Shown one piece after another: positions 1 to 7,041 of a DNA stretch of 7,136 bases. The DNA is taken from the NCBI GenBank assembly GCA_012511915.1, contig JAAZFB010000571.1:1-7136 (forward strand), read 5' to 3'. The notes below the pieces were generated by a model. That model saw only the letters and a program-made list of their open reading frames with translations. It made no database searches and had not been told where the DNA came from. Positions within the stretch are counted from its first letter, which is position 1, and the number at the start of each line of letters is the position of its first letter. This DNA is from Clostridiaceae bacterium (lineage in GTDB: Bacteria; Bacillota; Clostridia; Monoglobales; Firm-18). The position numbers and the translations under genes were made by a program.

Positions 1-4
1 CTTT

Positions 5-1174
5 ATGAACATGAAACAACTGCTTTCGCCCGTTGCCCAAGATATCAAGCCCTCCGGCATACGGAAGTTTTTTGATGTTGTAACATCCATGCCGGATGCA
101 ATTTCGTTAGGGGTGGGTGAACCGGATTTTGTAACTCCGTGGCATATTAGGGATGCGGGGATTTATTCCCTTGAAAAAGGGCAGACCTATTACACCTCAA
201 ACAGTGGTCTTTTGGAGTTGAGGGAAGAAATATGCCATTACATGAAAAGGCGGTTTTTACTTGACTATGAGCCGGAAAATGAAGTTTTAGTTACAGTTGG
301 TGGCAGTGAGGCAATAGACCTTTGTGTACGCTCTATTATAAGTAACGGTGATGAAGTGCTTATACCGGAGCCAAGTTTTGTATGTTATTCACCATGTACC
401 AGCCTTGCAGGGGGAATTCCGGTTCCGATTGTTACAAAGGAAGAAAATAATTTCAAACTTACCGCAAACGATCTCAAAAAGGCTATTACTCCCAAAACAA
501 AGCTTTTGATTTTGCCGTATCCCAACAACCCTACCGGTGCGATTATGTCAAAACATGATATTGAGCAAATAGCGGAAGTATTAAAAGATACAAATATAAT
601 TGTTTTATCCGATGAGATTTATGCTGAACTAACATATAACGGGAAGCACACCTCTATTGCCAATATTGACGGCATGAAAGAGCGTACCGTTATTATAAGT
701 GGTTTTTCTAAAGCGTTCGCCATGACAGGGTGGCGGTTGGGGTATGCCTGCGGTAACAAAGAAATCATCGGGTTGATGACAAAAATACATCAGTATGCTA
801 TTATGTGCAGCCCAACCACAAGTCAATTTGCCGCTATTGAGGCGCTTAGAAACGGGGACAGTGATATTGATGAGATGGCGGCGGAATACAATCTCCGACG
901 GAAAATTATCCTTGAAGGGATCAGACAAATAGGGCTAAATTGTTTCGAACCGCTCGGTGCATTTTATATCTTCCCCAACATTTCTGTAACAGGATTGAGC
1001 TCAACGGAATTTTGTGAGAAGATGTTGCAGGAACAAAAGGTTGCGGTAATTCCCGGTAATGCTTTTGGTGACAGCGGTGAAGGATATATCAGATGCTCGT
1101 ATGCATATTCCATTTCTGCTATAAATAAGGCATTGGATAGAATAGATGCGTTCGTAACAAAATTAAGGCCCTAA
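5..1174 (+). CDS. PLP-dependent class I/II aminotransferase
   Basis: Cytosolic fold-type I aminotransferase that moves an amino group between an amino acid and a 2-oxo acid using pyridoxal phosphate. The class I/II signature residues are all visible. Asn175 lies in the NNPTG motif, Asp203 and Tyr206 in SDEIYAEL contact the cofactor, Lys236 in SGFSKAFAMTGWRLGY forms the Schiff base, and Arg363 in YIRCSY should bind the substrate carboxylate. At 389 residues it is full length. The N-terminal stretch SGIRKFFD...ISLGVGEPDFVTPWHIR is typical of the aspartate aminotransferase-like/PatA group of Firmicutes. Start: ATG at 5 is used, but ATG at 11 is equally possible because the ribosome binding site lies outside the window. 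It is first in a plus-strand series, 76 bases before the DUF4830 gene. Amino-acid specificity cannot be read from sequence. Confidence 0.95.
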   Translation: MNMKQLLSPVAQDIKPSGIRKFFDVVTSMPDAISLGVGEPDFVTPWHIRDAGIYSLEKGQTYYTSNSGLLELREEICHYMKRRFLLDYEPENEVLVTVGGSEAIDLCVRSIISNGDEVLIPEPSFVCYSPCTSLAGGIPVPIVTKEENNFKLTANDLKKAITPKTKLLILPYPNNPTGAIMSKHDIEQIAEVLKDTNIIVLSDEIYAELTYNGKHTSIANIDGMKERTVIISGFSKAFAMTGWRLGYACGNKEIIGLMTKIHQYAIMCSPTTSQFAAIEALRNGDSDIDEMAAEYNLRRKIILEGIRQIGLNCFEPLGAFYIFPNISVTGLSSTEFCEKMLQEQKVAVIPGNAFGDSGEGYIRCSYAYSISAINKALDRIDAFVTKLRP

Positions 1175-1238
1175 TACTAATAGTGGTATATTATAACATA
1201 TCAGTATAAACATCCACGCTCCGGAATAATAATTTAGT

Positions 1239-1245
1239 GGGGTGG
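1239..1245 (+). promoter_or_regulatory. Ribosome binding site that fixes the DUF4830 start
   Basis: GGGGTGG is followed by five bases and then ATG at 1251. In-frame GTG codons at 1242 and 1245 overlap this purine-rich site and so cannot be the start it serves. ATG 1251 is therefore preferred over the longer reading. Confidence 0.6.
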
Positions 1246-1250
1246 TGTTT

Positions 1251-1682
1251 ATGAAAAAGAAAGTGTACATTACAACAGCAGCATTTGCGATGTTAATTAT
1301 TATTACTATATTTATTGCGGCGAATACGTCTTTCAATTCCTCGGAAACTGCCGCAGAGTACGTTGCGTCGCTTGGCTGGGAAGTAGATAAAAATCCTATT
1401 GAGGTTGAGGAAGTTGATTTACCCGTTGCTTTTGACGATGTTTATACAAATTATAATAAGTTGCAAAACGAGGCAGGGTTTGACCTATTGGACTATGCGG
1501 GTAAAAAGGCTACAAGGTATACTTTTTTGATTACTAATTTTCTCGATAAAAAAGGTATAAGGGCAAATGTGCTTATGTACAACGGTAAAATAATTGGCGG
1601 TGATATAATGACCGTTGCAATAGACGGTTTTATGCTACCGTTGAAAAACAGAGCTGATACCATGCGGGATATTGGATATTAG
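1251..1682 (+). CDS. DUF4830 domain-containing membrane-anchored protein
   Basis: Small protein of 143 residues of unknown function. Residues 1-4 are basic (MKKK). They are followed by a hydrophobic segment at about 6-25, with no lipobox cysteine, so this is either a single membrane anchor or an uncleaved signal, with the rest outside the cell. The remainder (about 32-130) resembles the DUF4830 family found in Clostridia: AAEYVASLGWEVD, FDDVYTNYNKLQNEAGFDL, KKATRYTF, and the end motif NGKIIGGDIMTVAIDGFM. The start was chosen at ATG 1251, behind GGGGTGG, rather than an in-frame GTG at 1242. It lies 76 bases after the aminotransferase and 35 bases before tex, so co-transcription with tex is likely. 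No catalytic motif is visible. It ends in TAG, with an in-frame TAA three codons later. The family assignment is from recognition of the conserved blocks. Confidence 0.85.
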   Translation: MKKKVYITTAAFAMLIIITIFIAANTSFNSSETAAEYVASLGWEVDKNPIEVEEVDLPVAFDDVYTNYNKLQNEAGFDLLDYAGKKATRYTFLITNFLDKKGIRANVLMYNGKIIGGDIMTVAIDGFMLPLKNRADTMRDIGY

Positions 1683-1717
1683 TATAAATAAAAAAGGAAG
1701 AGGATACAAAAGATACA

Positions 1718-3880
1718 ATGGATATTTTGAAAAGATTGGCTGAAGAATTTAATATTAAACACCGGCAGGTTGAAAATACTGTGGCGTTGATTGATGAAGG
1801 GAACACTATTCCCTTCATTTCCCGCTACCGTAAAGAGGCAACCGGCGAACTTGATGACCAACTGCTGAGGGAACTAAATGACAGGCTAATATATCTCCGG
1901 TCGGTTGAGCAAAGGAAGGAAGAGGTTAAGCGACTTATTGAAGAGCAGGACAAGCTTACCCCTGAGTTAGAGGCGAAAATTGATGCCGCTCAGAAGCTTG
2001 CTGAAATAGAGGATATTTATCGCCCGTACAAGCAAAAACGAAGGACAAGGGCAACAATTGCAAAAGAAAAGGGGTTAGAGCCGCTTGCGGACTTGATTAT
2101 TGCCCAACATTTATTTGAGGGCAACATTGATGAGGTGTGCGCAAATTACATAGATGCAGAAAAAGGTGTGAATTCGACTGATGAAGCAATTGCAGGTGCT
2201 ATGGACATTATAGCTGAAAACATCTCCGACAATGCTGATTATCGCAAATATATACGGGAATATACCATGTTAAACGGTGTAATATCTTCTAAGGCAACCG
2301 GTAAAGAGGAGACAGAAAGAAATCGGGATGTGTATCAAATATATCACGATTTTTCCGAACCGATAAATAAAATTGCACACCATAGGGTGCTTGCGCTTAA
2401 TCGCGGTGAAAGGGAGGGCTTTTTATCGGTAAAAATTGATGCCGATACAGATAGCATAACAGATTATTTATATAGTGTACTTATACCGAAAAAGAGGAGC
2501 ATAACAAGCGAGTATGTAGAGCTTGCCGCATGTGATTCTTACAAGAGGCTTATACAACCAAGCATTGAAAATGAAATACGAAACTTACTGACCGACGATT
2601 CCCAAGAGGGGGCGATAAAGCTGTTTTCGCAAAACCTCAAAAACTTGTTGCTTTCCCCTCCGATAAAAGATAAGGTTGTTTTGGGTCTTGACCCGGCTTA
2701 CAGAACGGGGTGCAAAATCGCCGTTATTAATTCCACAGGAAGAGTGCTTGACACGGCGATAATTTATCCGACACCCCCGCAAAACAAAACGGAAGAGGCT
2801 AAGGCAATACTGAAAAACCTTATATCAAAACATAATGTAGACCTTATTTCAATCGGCAACGGCACGGCATCAAAGGAGAGCGAGATATTTATTGCGCAGC
2901 TTTTAAAAGAACTCGACAGGAAGGTATTTTATTTGGTTGTGAGCGAGTCGGGGGCATCGGTGTATTCCGCATCAAAACTTGCGGCGGAGGAATTCCCAGA
3001 ATATGATGTCTCACTCAGAAGCGCCGTTTCAATTGCGCGAAGGGTGCAAGATCCGCTTGCCGAACTGGTGAAAATTGACCCTAAAGCAATAGGTGTGGGA
3101 CAATATCAACATGACATGAACCAAAAACGGTTGGGTGAAGCATTGGGCGGGGTTGTTGAAGACTGCGTAAATAGTGTTGGTGTTGACTTAAACACCGCAT
3201 CGTCTTCGCTATTGTCTTATGTTTCCGGGATAAATGCCGTAATATCAAAAAATATAATTGCCTATAGGGAGGAAAAGGGCAGGTTTAGTAACAGAAAGCA
3301 ACTTACCAAAGTGCCTAAGCTGGGTAAAAAAGCTTTTGAACAATGTGCCGGATTTTTACGCATTACCGATGGGGATAATATTTTAGACAACACTGCCGTA
3401 CACCCGGAGTCGTATAATGCGGCAAAGAAATTGCTTGAGATAACCGGCTACTGCCCGGAAGATATAAAAGTTAACAATTTGGTGGGGCTAAGTGAAAAGG
3501 TAATGGATAATCTGACAGAAGTGGCACAACAATGCAATGTAGGCGTCCCAACCTTAAGAGACATTACAAATGAGCTGTTAAAGCCGGGCAGAGACCCCCG
3601 CAGTGAGGCAGAACCGCCAAAATTGCTTGCCGATGTTATGGGGATTGAGGACTTAAAACCCGGTATGGTATTAACAGGTACTGTACGAAATGTAATAGAT
3701 TTTGGCGCGTTTGTTGATATCGGTGTGCATCAGGATGGTCTGGTCCATATCTCACAGCTTGCTGATAAGTATGTTAAACATCCTATGGATATTGTTGCGG
3801 TAGGCGATGTTGTTAATGTTCGGGTTGTTGAAATTGACATTGACCGAAACAGAATATCCTTATCTATGCGTGATGTGTAA
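1718..3880 (+). CDS. tex: Tex-family RNA-binding transcription accessory protein
   Basis: Cytoplasmic nucleic-acid-binding protein of the Tex/YdcI family, related to the eukaryotic elongation factor Spt6. The 720 residues match the usual bacterial length. The N-terminal helical Tex domain (about 1-190) opens with the family-typical QVENTVALIDEGNTIPFISRYRKEATGELD. A YqgF/RNase H-like domain starts near residue 320 with VLGLDPAYRTGCK (Asp325). A helix-hairpin-helix region spans about 490-550 (DLNTASSSLLSYVSGI...KGRFSNRKQL). An S1 RNA-binding domain closes the protein from about 648 (PGMVLTGTVRNVIDFGAFVDIG...LVHISQL). The ATG at 1718 gives the expected N-terminus and no other in-frame start lies just upstream. 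The purine-rich site GGAAGAGG (1696-1703) is 14 bases away, somewhat far. The esterase gene follows after 29 bases. Known family roles include transcription and RNA metabolism. Confidence 0.97.
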   Translation: MDILKRLAEEFNIKHRQVENTVALIDEGNTIPFISRYRKEATGELDDQLLRELNDRLIYLRSVEQRKEEVKRLIEEQDKLTPELEAKIDAAQKLAEIEDIYRPYKQKRRTRATIAKEKGLEPLADLIIAQHLFEGNIDEVCANYIDAEKGVNSTDEAIAGAMDIIAENISDNADYRKYIREYTMLNGVISSKATGKEETERNRDVYQIYHDFSEPINKIAHHRVLALNRGEREGFLSVKIDADTDSITDYLYSVLIPKKRSITSEYVELAACDSYKRLIQPSIENEIRNLLTDDSQEGAIKLFSQNLKNLLLSPPIKDKVVLGLDPAYRTGCKIAVINSTGRVLDTAIIYPTPPQNKTEEAKAILKNLISKHNVDLISIGNGTASKESEIFIAQLLKELDRKVFYLVVSESGASVYSASKLAAEEFPEYDVSLRSAVSIARRVQDPLAELVKIDPKAIGVGQYQHDMNQKRLGEALGGVVEDCVNSVGVDLNTASSSLLSYVSGINAVISKNIIAYREEKGRFSNRKQLTKVPKLGKKAFEQCAGFLRITDGDNILDNTAVHPESYNAAKKLLEITGYCPEDIKVNNLVGLSEKVMDNLTEVAQQCNVGVPTLRDITNELLKPGRDPRSEAEPPKLLADVMGIEDLKPGMVLTGTVRNVIDFGAFVDIGVHQDGLVHISQLADKYVKHPMDIVAVGDVVNVRVVEIDIDRNRISLSMRDV

Positions 3881-3909
3881 TATAATGACGGAAGAAGGAG
3901 AAGAATAAC

Positions 3910-4524
3910 ATGTTAATTCAAAATGGAATGACGGTGCTGTTTCAGGGAGATAGCATAACAGACTGCGGGCGGATGGAAGATGTAAAGGGTATGGGAATGG
4001 GATACCCGATGCGGATAGCAAGCGAGTTTACTGCACGCTATCCGCAGCTAAAAATAAATTTTTTAAATCGGGGCATAAGTGGTAACCGTGTTAAGGATTT
4101 AGAGCTTCGTTGGGATGCGGATTGTATTGCTTTAAAACCCGATGTACTGTCAATTTTAATAGGAATAAATGATGTTTGGCGTCGCTATGATGCCAACGAC
4201 GCTACCACCGTAGAAGCTTACAAGTCTTGTTATTACAATATCTTAGAACGTGCATCGGCAATCAATACCAAGCTAATTATCTGTGAGCCTTTTGTGTTGC
4301 CGTATCCTAATGATAGAATAGCATGGCGGGAAGATTTAGACACTAAAATACAGGCTACGCGTGAATTGGCACGGGATTTTGGCGCAATTTATATACCGTT
4401 AGCTGGATTGTTTGCTGCCGCAGCTACCCAGCAACCAAGCCGGGTATGGTCAGCTGACGGGGTTCACCCAACCCAATCAGGACATGCACTTATTGCCAAT
4501 GCCTGGCTTAATTCGGTTTTATAG
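3910..4524 (+). CDS. SGNH/GDSL-family hydrolase (esterase or deacetylase)
   Basis: A 204-residue serine hydrolase of the SGNH fold, which typically cleaves ester or acetyl groups from carbohydrates or lipids. The four consensus blocks are present. Ser15 lies in GDSITDCGR, Gly in GISGNRV (55-61), Asn87 in LIGINDVW, and Asp183 with His186 in SADGVHPTQSGH complete the Ser-His-Asp triad. There is no signal peptide: the start MLIQNGMTVLFQGDS goes straight into the first strand, so it probably acts in the cytosol. AAGGAG (3895-3900) sits nine bases before ATG 3910. It directly follows tex by 29 bases, so it likely shares its transcript. It ends in TAG. It converges with the FGGY kinase gene, leaving 35 bases between the two stop codons and no convincing terminator. 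The nearby sugar kinase hints at a carbohydrate substrate, but that is inference only. Confidence 0.92.
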   Translation: MLIQNGMTVLFQGDSITDCGRMEDVKGMGMGYPMRIASEFTARYPQLKINFLNRGISGNRVKDLELRWDADCIALKPDVLSILIGINDVWRRYDANDATTVEAYKSCYYNILERASAINTKLIICEPFVLPYPNDRIAWREDLDTKIQATRELARDFGAIYIPLAGLFAAAATQQPSRVWSADGVHPTQSGHALIANAWLNSVL

Positions 4525-4559
4525 AATCTTAAGTGTTTAGTATTATACAATCTGATTAT

Positions 4560-6023
4560 TCAACAACCCCATAATGTTTCATATAAGGCTATATATCTTT
4601 TGTATACATTTGAATAGTCAACCCCGCCGGGTGTATATTCCCTGTCAGTTTTTATTATTTTGTCACATGCCTGCTTTACCGAGCCGAAGACACCGATACC
4701 AACCCCTGCCAAAATGGCAGAGCCAAGGCAAGCGGTTTCTTTATTCTTTAACGTAACAAGTTTTTTGCCCGTTAAATCAGACTTTATTTGACACCATAAC
4801 TGACTGTTTGCACCGCCGCCCATTGAACGGATTTCTTTTATATCCCTTCCCAAATAATCAAGATTTTCTTTTAGCATACATGCTACGGATTCCAATATAC
4901 TCCTAACAAAATGTCCCCTGGTATGCTCTAATGTTATACCATGAAAAGTGCCTTTTGCGTTGGGGTTGTATTTTGGCATTTGACTACCGCTGAGGTGTGG
5001 CATCATAACCAGCCCGCTACTTCCGACAGGGATTTTTTCGGCAAGGGCATCAAGCTGTGTAAAATCAAAGTTCTCACAAAAATTATTTTTAAACCATTTA
5101 AGCACCATACCGGCAGTTGTTGTCCACAGCATTAGGCAATATTTGCCGTCAAAGTTGTAATGGCAAGGTATTTTGCTGTTTGGGTTAAATGACGGTATTT
5201 CGTCCGATGTTACAAATATAGCCATTGTTGTGCCTGTCATCTCGCTGATTATATCCTTTTGTATTATACCGGCTCCGATTGATGCGGCTATTTGATCTAT
5301 TGCACCCGTTACAACACTTATATCTCCATATTTACCTATATACTCACCGCTATTGTGTATTTTGGGCAGCATAGTTATATCAACACCTAAAAAATCAAGC
5401 ATTTCTTCCCACCATGTGCCTTTTATGATATCAAAATATAAGCTTGATGACTGTAATGTCTTTTGTGACACAAACTTGCCTGTGAGCTTATACAGAAGAT
5501 AATCTTCTAACAGAAATATTTTTCGGGTTTTCGACCATATCTCAGGCTAGTTTTGCTTTATCCAGAGTAATTTAGCGGCGGGCCATGTTGCCGTAACTTC
5601 GGGTTGCCCTGTTACTTCATAAACCTTTTTCACACCAAAGACCTGCTCTATCTCAGAGGCTTGCTTGGCAGCTCTGTTATCAAGCCATACAATGGCGTTG
5701 CGTAAAGGGTTACCGTTTTCGTCGGTTAAAATCATTGTTTCGCATTGCGTGTCTATAGAAAGAGCAGATATATCCAAGTCGCCGACAGCCTCAGCCATTG
5801 CTTTTCGGAACAATGTCCAATACAAATTGGCATCGAGTTCGATATAATCCCCCTTTGCAATTAATGTATAATCAACATTGCTAGAGGATATTTGTCTGCC
5901 TGTATTATCAAATACAGCCGCTTTTATCGATGTTGTGCCAACATCCACTCCAAGGAGATACTGCCTTTTGGTTTTTTGGATGCTTTCTTTTTTATTTGTT
6001 AAATCACATTTGTTAATAATCAA
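4560..6023 (-). pseudogene. FGGY-family carbohydrate kinase interrupted by one in-frame amber codon
   Basis: Xylulokinase-like sugar kinase gene of 487 codons, close to the normal family length of about 490-510. The FGGY_N half shows the ATP-phosphate loop GVDVGTTSIKAAVFD (Asp27, Gly29, Thr30), then WLDNRA (Asp115-Arg117). The probable catalytic base is Asp243 in GAIDQIAASIGAG. Further on are TGTT (263-266), the FGGY_C stretch HTRGHFVRSILES and the adenosine-binding GGGANSQLW (from 402). Codon 159 (5547-5549) is TAG. The frame is unchanged on both sides, and the next 25 codons still read as family sequence (PEIWSKTRKIFLLEDYLLYKLTGKF), so this is a point nonsense change, with Glu, Gln or Lys the likely original. 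Translation starts at TTG 6023 behind GGAGG. No ATG, GTG or TTG lies between it and the phosphate loop. An internal GTG at 5471 lacks a ribosome binding site. Recent pseudogene, readthrough or sequencing error are all possible; the sugar is unknown. Confidence 0.88.
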
Positions 6024-6026
6024 TTA

Positions 6027-6033
6027 CACCTCC
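6027..6033 (-). promoter_or_regulatory. Ribosome binding site of the FGGY kinase (TTG start)
   Basis: On the minus strand GGAGGTG reads here, with GGAGG five bases before TTG at 6023. It supports a TTG start and an N-terminal extension of about 20 residues before the conserved YLLGVDVG. It lies only five bases downstream of the large palindrome ending at 6039. Confidence 0.75.
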
Positions 6034-6035
6034 AA

Positions 6036-6086
6036 ATAATACTAAATTCAATCAAATATAGTGCTATATTTGATTGAATTTAGTAT
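6036..6086. repeat. Long near-perfect palindrome in the kinase leader
   Basis: Bases 6039-6060 and 6065-6086 are a perfect 22-base inverted repeat separated by GTGC. The arm is AT-rich (core ACTAAATTCAATCAAATATA). On the left, sequence shared with the copy at 6989-7013 extends the unit to 6036. In the kinase transcript it would fold into a 22-bp stem with a four-base loop, ending just upstream of the ribosome binding site. In DNA it could be an operator, a cruciform or a MITE-like element. It is not a standard terminator, because no GC stem and no U-tract pair with it. Confidence 0.9.
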
Positions 6087-6143
6087 AAGTAGTATCAAAA
6101 TATAATAGACACATCCGCAAAATTTTTGATAGCGAACAGGGCT

Positions 6144-6173
6144 ATTATAATGTCTTTATTAATTTTTCGGCAA
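6144..6173 (-). promoter_or_regulatory. Sigma-A-type promoter for the FGGY kinase
   Basis: On the minus strand TTGCCG (6168-6173) and TATAAT (6144-6149) are 18 bases apart, with a perfect -10 and four of six matches in the -35 (TTGACA consensus). Transcription would begin near 6137, giving a leader of about 115 bases that contains the palindrome. The -35 starts right after the DUF975 stop codon. AGGGCT/AGCCCT arms at 6138-6143 and 6173-6178 frame the promoter, as at the DUF975 promoter. Confidence 0.65.
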
Positions 6174-6176
6174 GCC

Positions 6177-6770
6177 CTATGAAATAACAATACTATCGTC
6201 TGGTTTTAAGTCTTTATAAACATTTGTCAGAGTTGCTTGCATATACGGACCAACATAGATAGCAGCAAGACCAAAGGTTATAGCTACAAGCATAGCCCAC
6301 CAAAAGAAAGATAAATAAAGGACAAATAAATCGCCTACATGCCCCTTGGTGATTTGTTTGCTCTTATTTAATGCTTCATCAGCTGACATCTTTGGGTTTT
6401 CAGCTAGTATGAAAAATGACATTGAATAGGAAATTCCTTTAATAATACCCGGCACTATAAAAAGCAATGACCACAACAGTGAGAAAAACGATACTAAAAT
6501 GTTGAGCCATAAAGCGTTGCCAAGGTTTTCAAAACCTTTAAAAATATCAACAACCTGAGGTTTAATATTTTCTGTCAATGCGAGAAAAATTAAAGAGAGG
6601 CTTAGCATAAACCCAGGATAAACAATGAATAGAATAATTGGACCTATAGCCGGAATTCTTGTTAAAACAATGTAAATAAGATCAATAATCAATGTACATA
6701 TTATTATTGTGCCAATGTTGCATCTTAGTTGTTCTTTTGCCAGACTTTTGTATTTAATCCTATCGAACAT
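6177..6770 (-). CDS. DUF975-family integral membrane protein
   Basis: A 197-residue polytopic membrane protein of unknown function, recognised as DUF975. Hydrophobic segments lie at about 18-38, 41-66, 88-123 (long, possibly two passes broken by VPGIIKG) and 147-178. The typical family signature is present: an N-terminal KSLAKEQLRCNIG, the proline-containing IVPGIIKGISYSMSFFILAENP, then MSADEALNKSKQITKGHVGDLFVLYLSF in the loop before the last helices. The family is common in Firmicutes, and no enzyme motif is seen. ATG at 6770 has GGGAGGT upstream with seven bases between, a strong site. It ends in TAG at 6177-6179, and the downstream kinase has its own promoter starting at that stop, so the two genes can be transcribed separately. 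It is bracketed on both sides by copies of the same AT-rich repeat, discussed in the findings. Confidence 0.87.
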   Translation of the reverse strand: MFDRIKYKSLAKEQLRCNIGTIIICTLIIDLIYIVLTRIPAIGPIILFIVYPGFMLSLSLIFLALTENIKPQVVDIFKGFENLGNALWLNILVSFFSLLWSLLFIVPGIIKGISYSMSFFILAENPKMSADEALNKSKQITKGHVGDLFVLYLSFFWWAMLVAITFGLAAIYVGPYMQATLTNVYKDLKPDDSIVIS

Positions 6771-6866
6771 ATTATCTACCTCCCAATATTAATTGAAACT
6801 AATGATAAAATTACACCGCGCGTGGAATTTATTAAAAGGCACAGCTTGATAATACTAATTCGCGTA

Positions 6867-6901
6867 TAACGGCCGCTGATTGCGGCCGCTATTGACAAAA
6901 A
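6867..6901. repeat. GC-rich hairpin module, copy 1
   Basis: A 35-base unit identical to 7102-7136. It contains CGGCCGC (6870-6876), a five-base TGATT loop and GCGGCCG (6882-6888), a 7-bp all-GC stem standing out from AT-rich surroundings. It lies in the predicted DUF975 leader. No T-run follows on either strand at the distance expected of an intrinsic terminator. Confidence 0.9.
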
Positions 6902-6914
6902 AAGTTTGTCAATA
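6890..6914. repeat. AT-rich stem-loop next to the GC hairpin
   Basis: TATTGACAAA (6890-6899) and TTTGTCAATA (6905-6914) are a perfect 10-base inverted repeat with a five-base loop. It abuts the GC hairpin and would lie in the DUF975 leader RNA. The equivalent at the second module is cut off by the window end. Confidence 0.85.
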
Positions 6915-6938
6915 TTTTAAGCCATACCCGATAGGCTT

Positions 6939-6967
6939 ATTATACTATTTTTATTTTTTTTTGGCAA
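6939..6967 (-). promoter_or_regulatory. Sigma-A-type promoter for DUF975
   Basis: On the minus strand TTGCCA (6962-6967) and TATAAT (6939-6944) are 17 bases apart: five of six matches in the -35, a perfect -10 and ideal spacing. The spacer is A-rich. The start would fall near 6932, giving a leader of about 160 bases that carries several inverted repeats. The promoter is framed by AGGCTT/AAGCCT arms at 6933-6938 and 6966-6971. Confidence 0.7.
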
Positions 6968-6984
6968 GCCTTACCGTAAACATT

Positions 6985-7013
6985 GTGCTATATTTGATTG
7001 AATTTAGTATTAT
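6985..7013. repeat. Another copy of the kinase-leader repeat arm
   Basis: Bases 6985-7010 are identical over 26 bases to 6061-6086, the right half of the kinase-leader palindrome including its GTGC. Bases 6989-7013 are the exact inverse of 6036-6060 (25 bases). Here the other half is lacking. Instead 7001-7010 forms a smaller palindrome with 7012-7021. It lies just upstream of the DUF975 promoter. Confidence 0.92.
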
Positions 7014-7041
7014 ACTAAATTTGTATTAGGTAAAGGAACTG

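Noticed and set aside
629..928. Open frame of 99 codons on the minus strand inside the aminotransferase gene
   Set aside because: It lies wholly within a confidently identified gene on the other strand. Its product resembles no family I know, and no supporting start site was seen.
1242..1250. GTG start at 1242 giving a DUF4830 protein three residues longer
   Set aside because: These bases overlap the purine-rich ribosome binding site that is correctly spaced for ATG 1251, and the basic MKKK start fits a membrane anchor.
4525..4559. Bidirectional terminator between the SGNH hydrolase and the kinase
   Set aside because: Only very short AT-rich complementarity (for example AATC/GATT) is present, with no GC stem and no T-run.
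4560..5471. Stand-alone 303-residue kinase C-terminal protein starting at GTG 5471
   Set aside because: No ribosome binding site precedes this GTG, and the kinase-family sequence continues upstream in the same frame up to the amber codon. It is the back half of one interrupted gene.
5547..5549. TAG read as pyrrolysine or as a genome-wide reassigned codon
   Set aside because: Several neighbouring genes end naturally in TAG. Reading through the SGNH hydrolase TAG would add about 30 residues encoded antisense to the kinase. FGGY kinases are not known pyrrolysine proteins.
6867..6901. GC hairpin as an intrinsic transcription terminator
   Set aside because: No uridine tract follows the stem directly on either strand, and on the minus strand it would sit inside the DUF975 leader.
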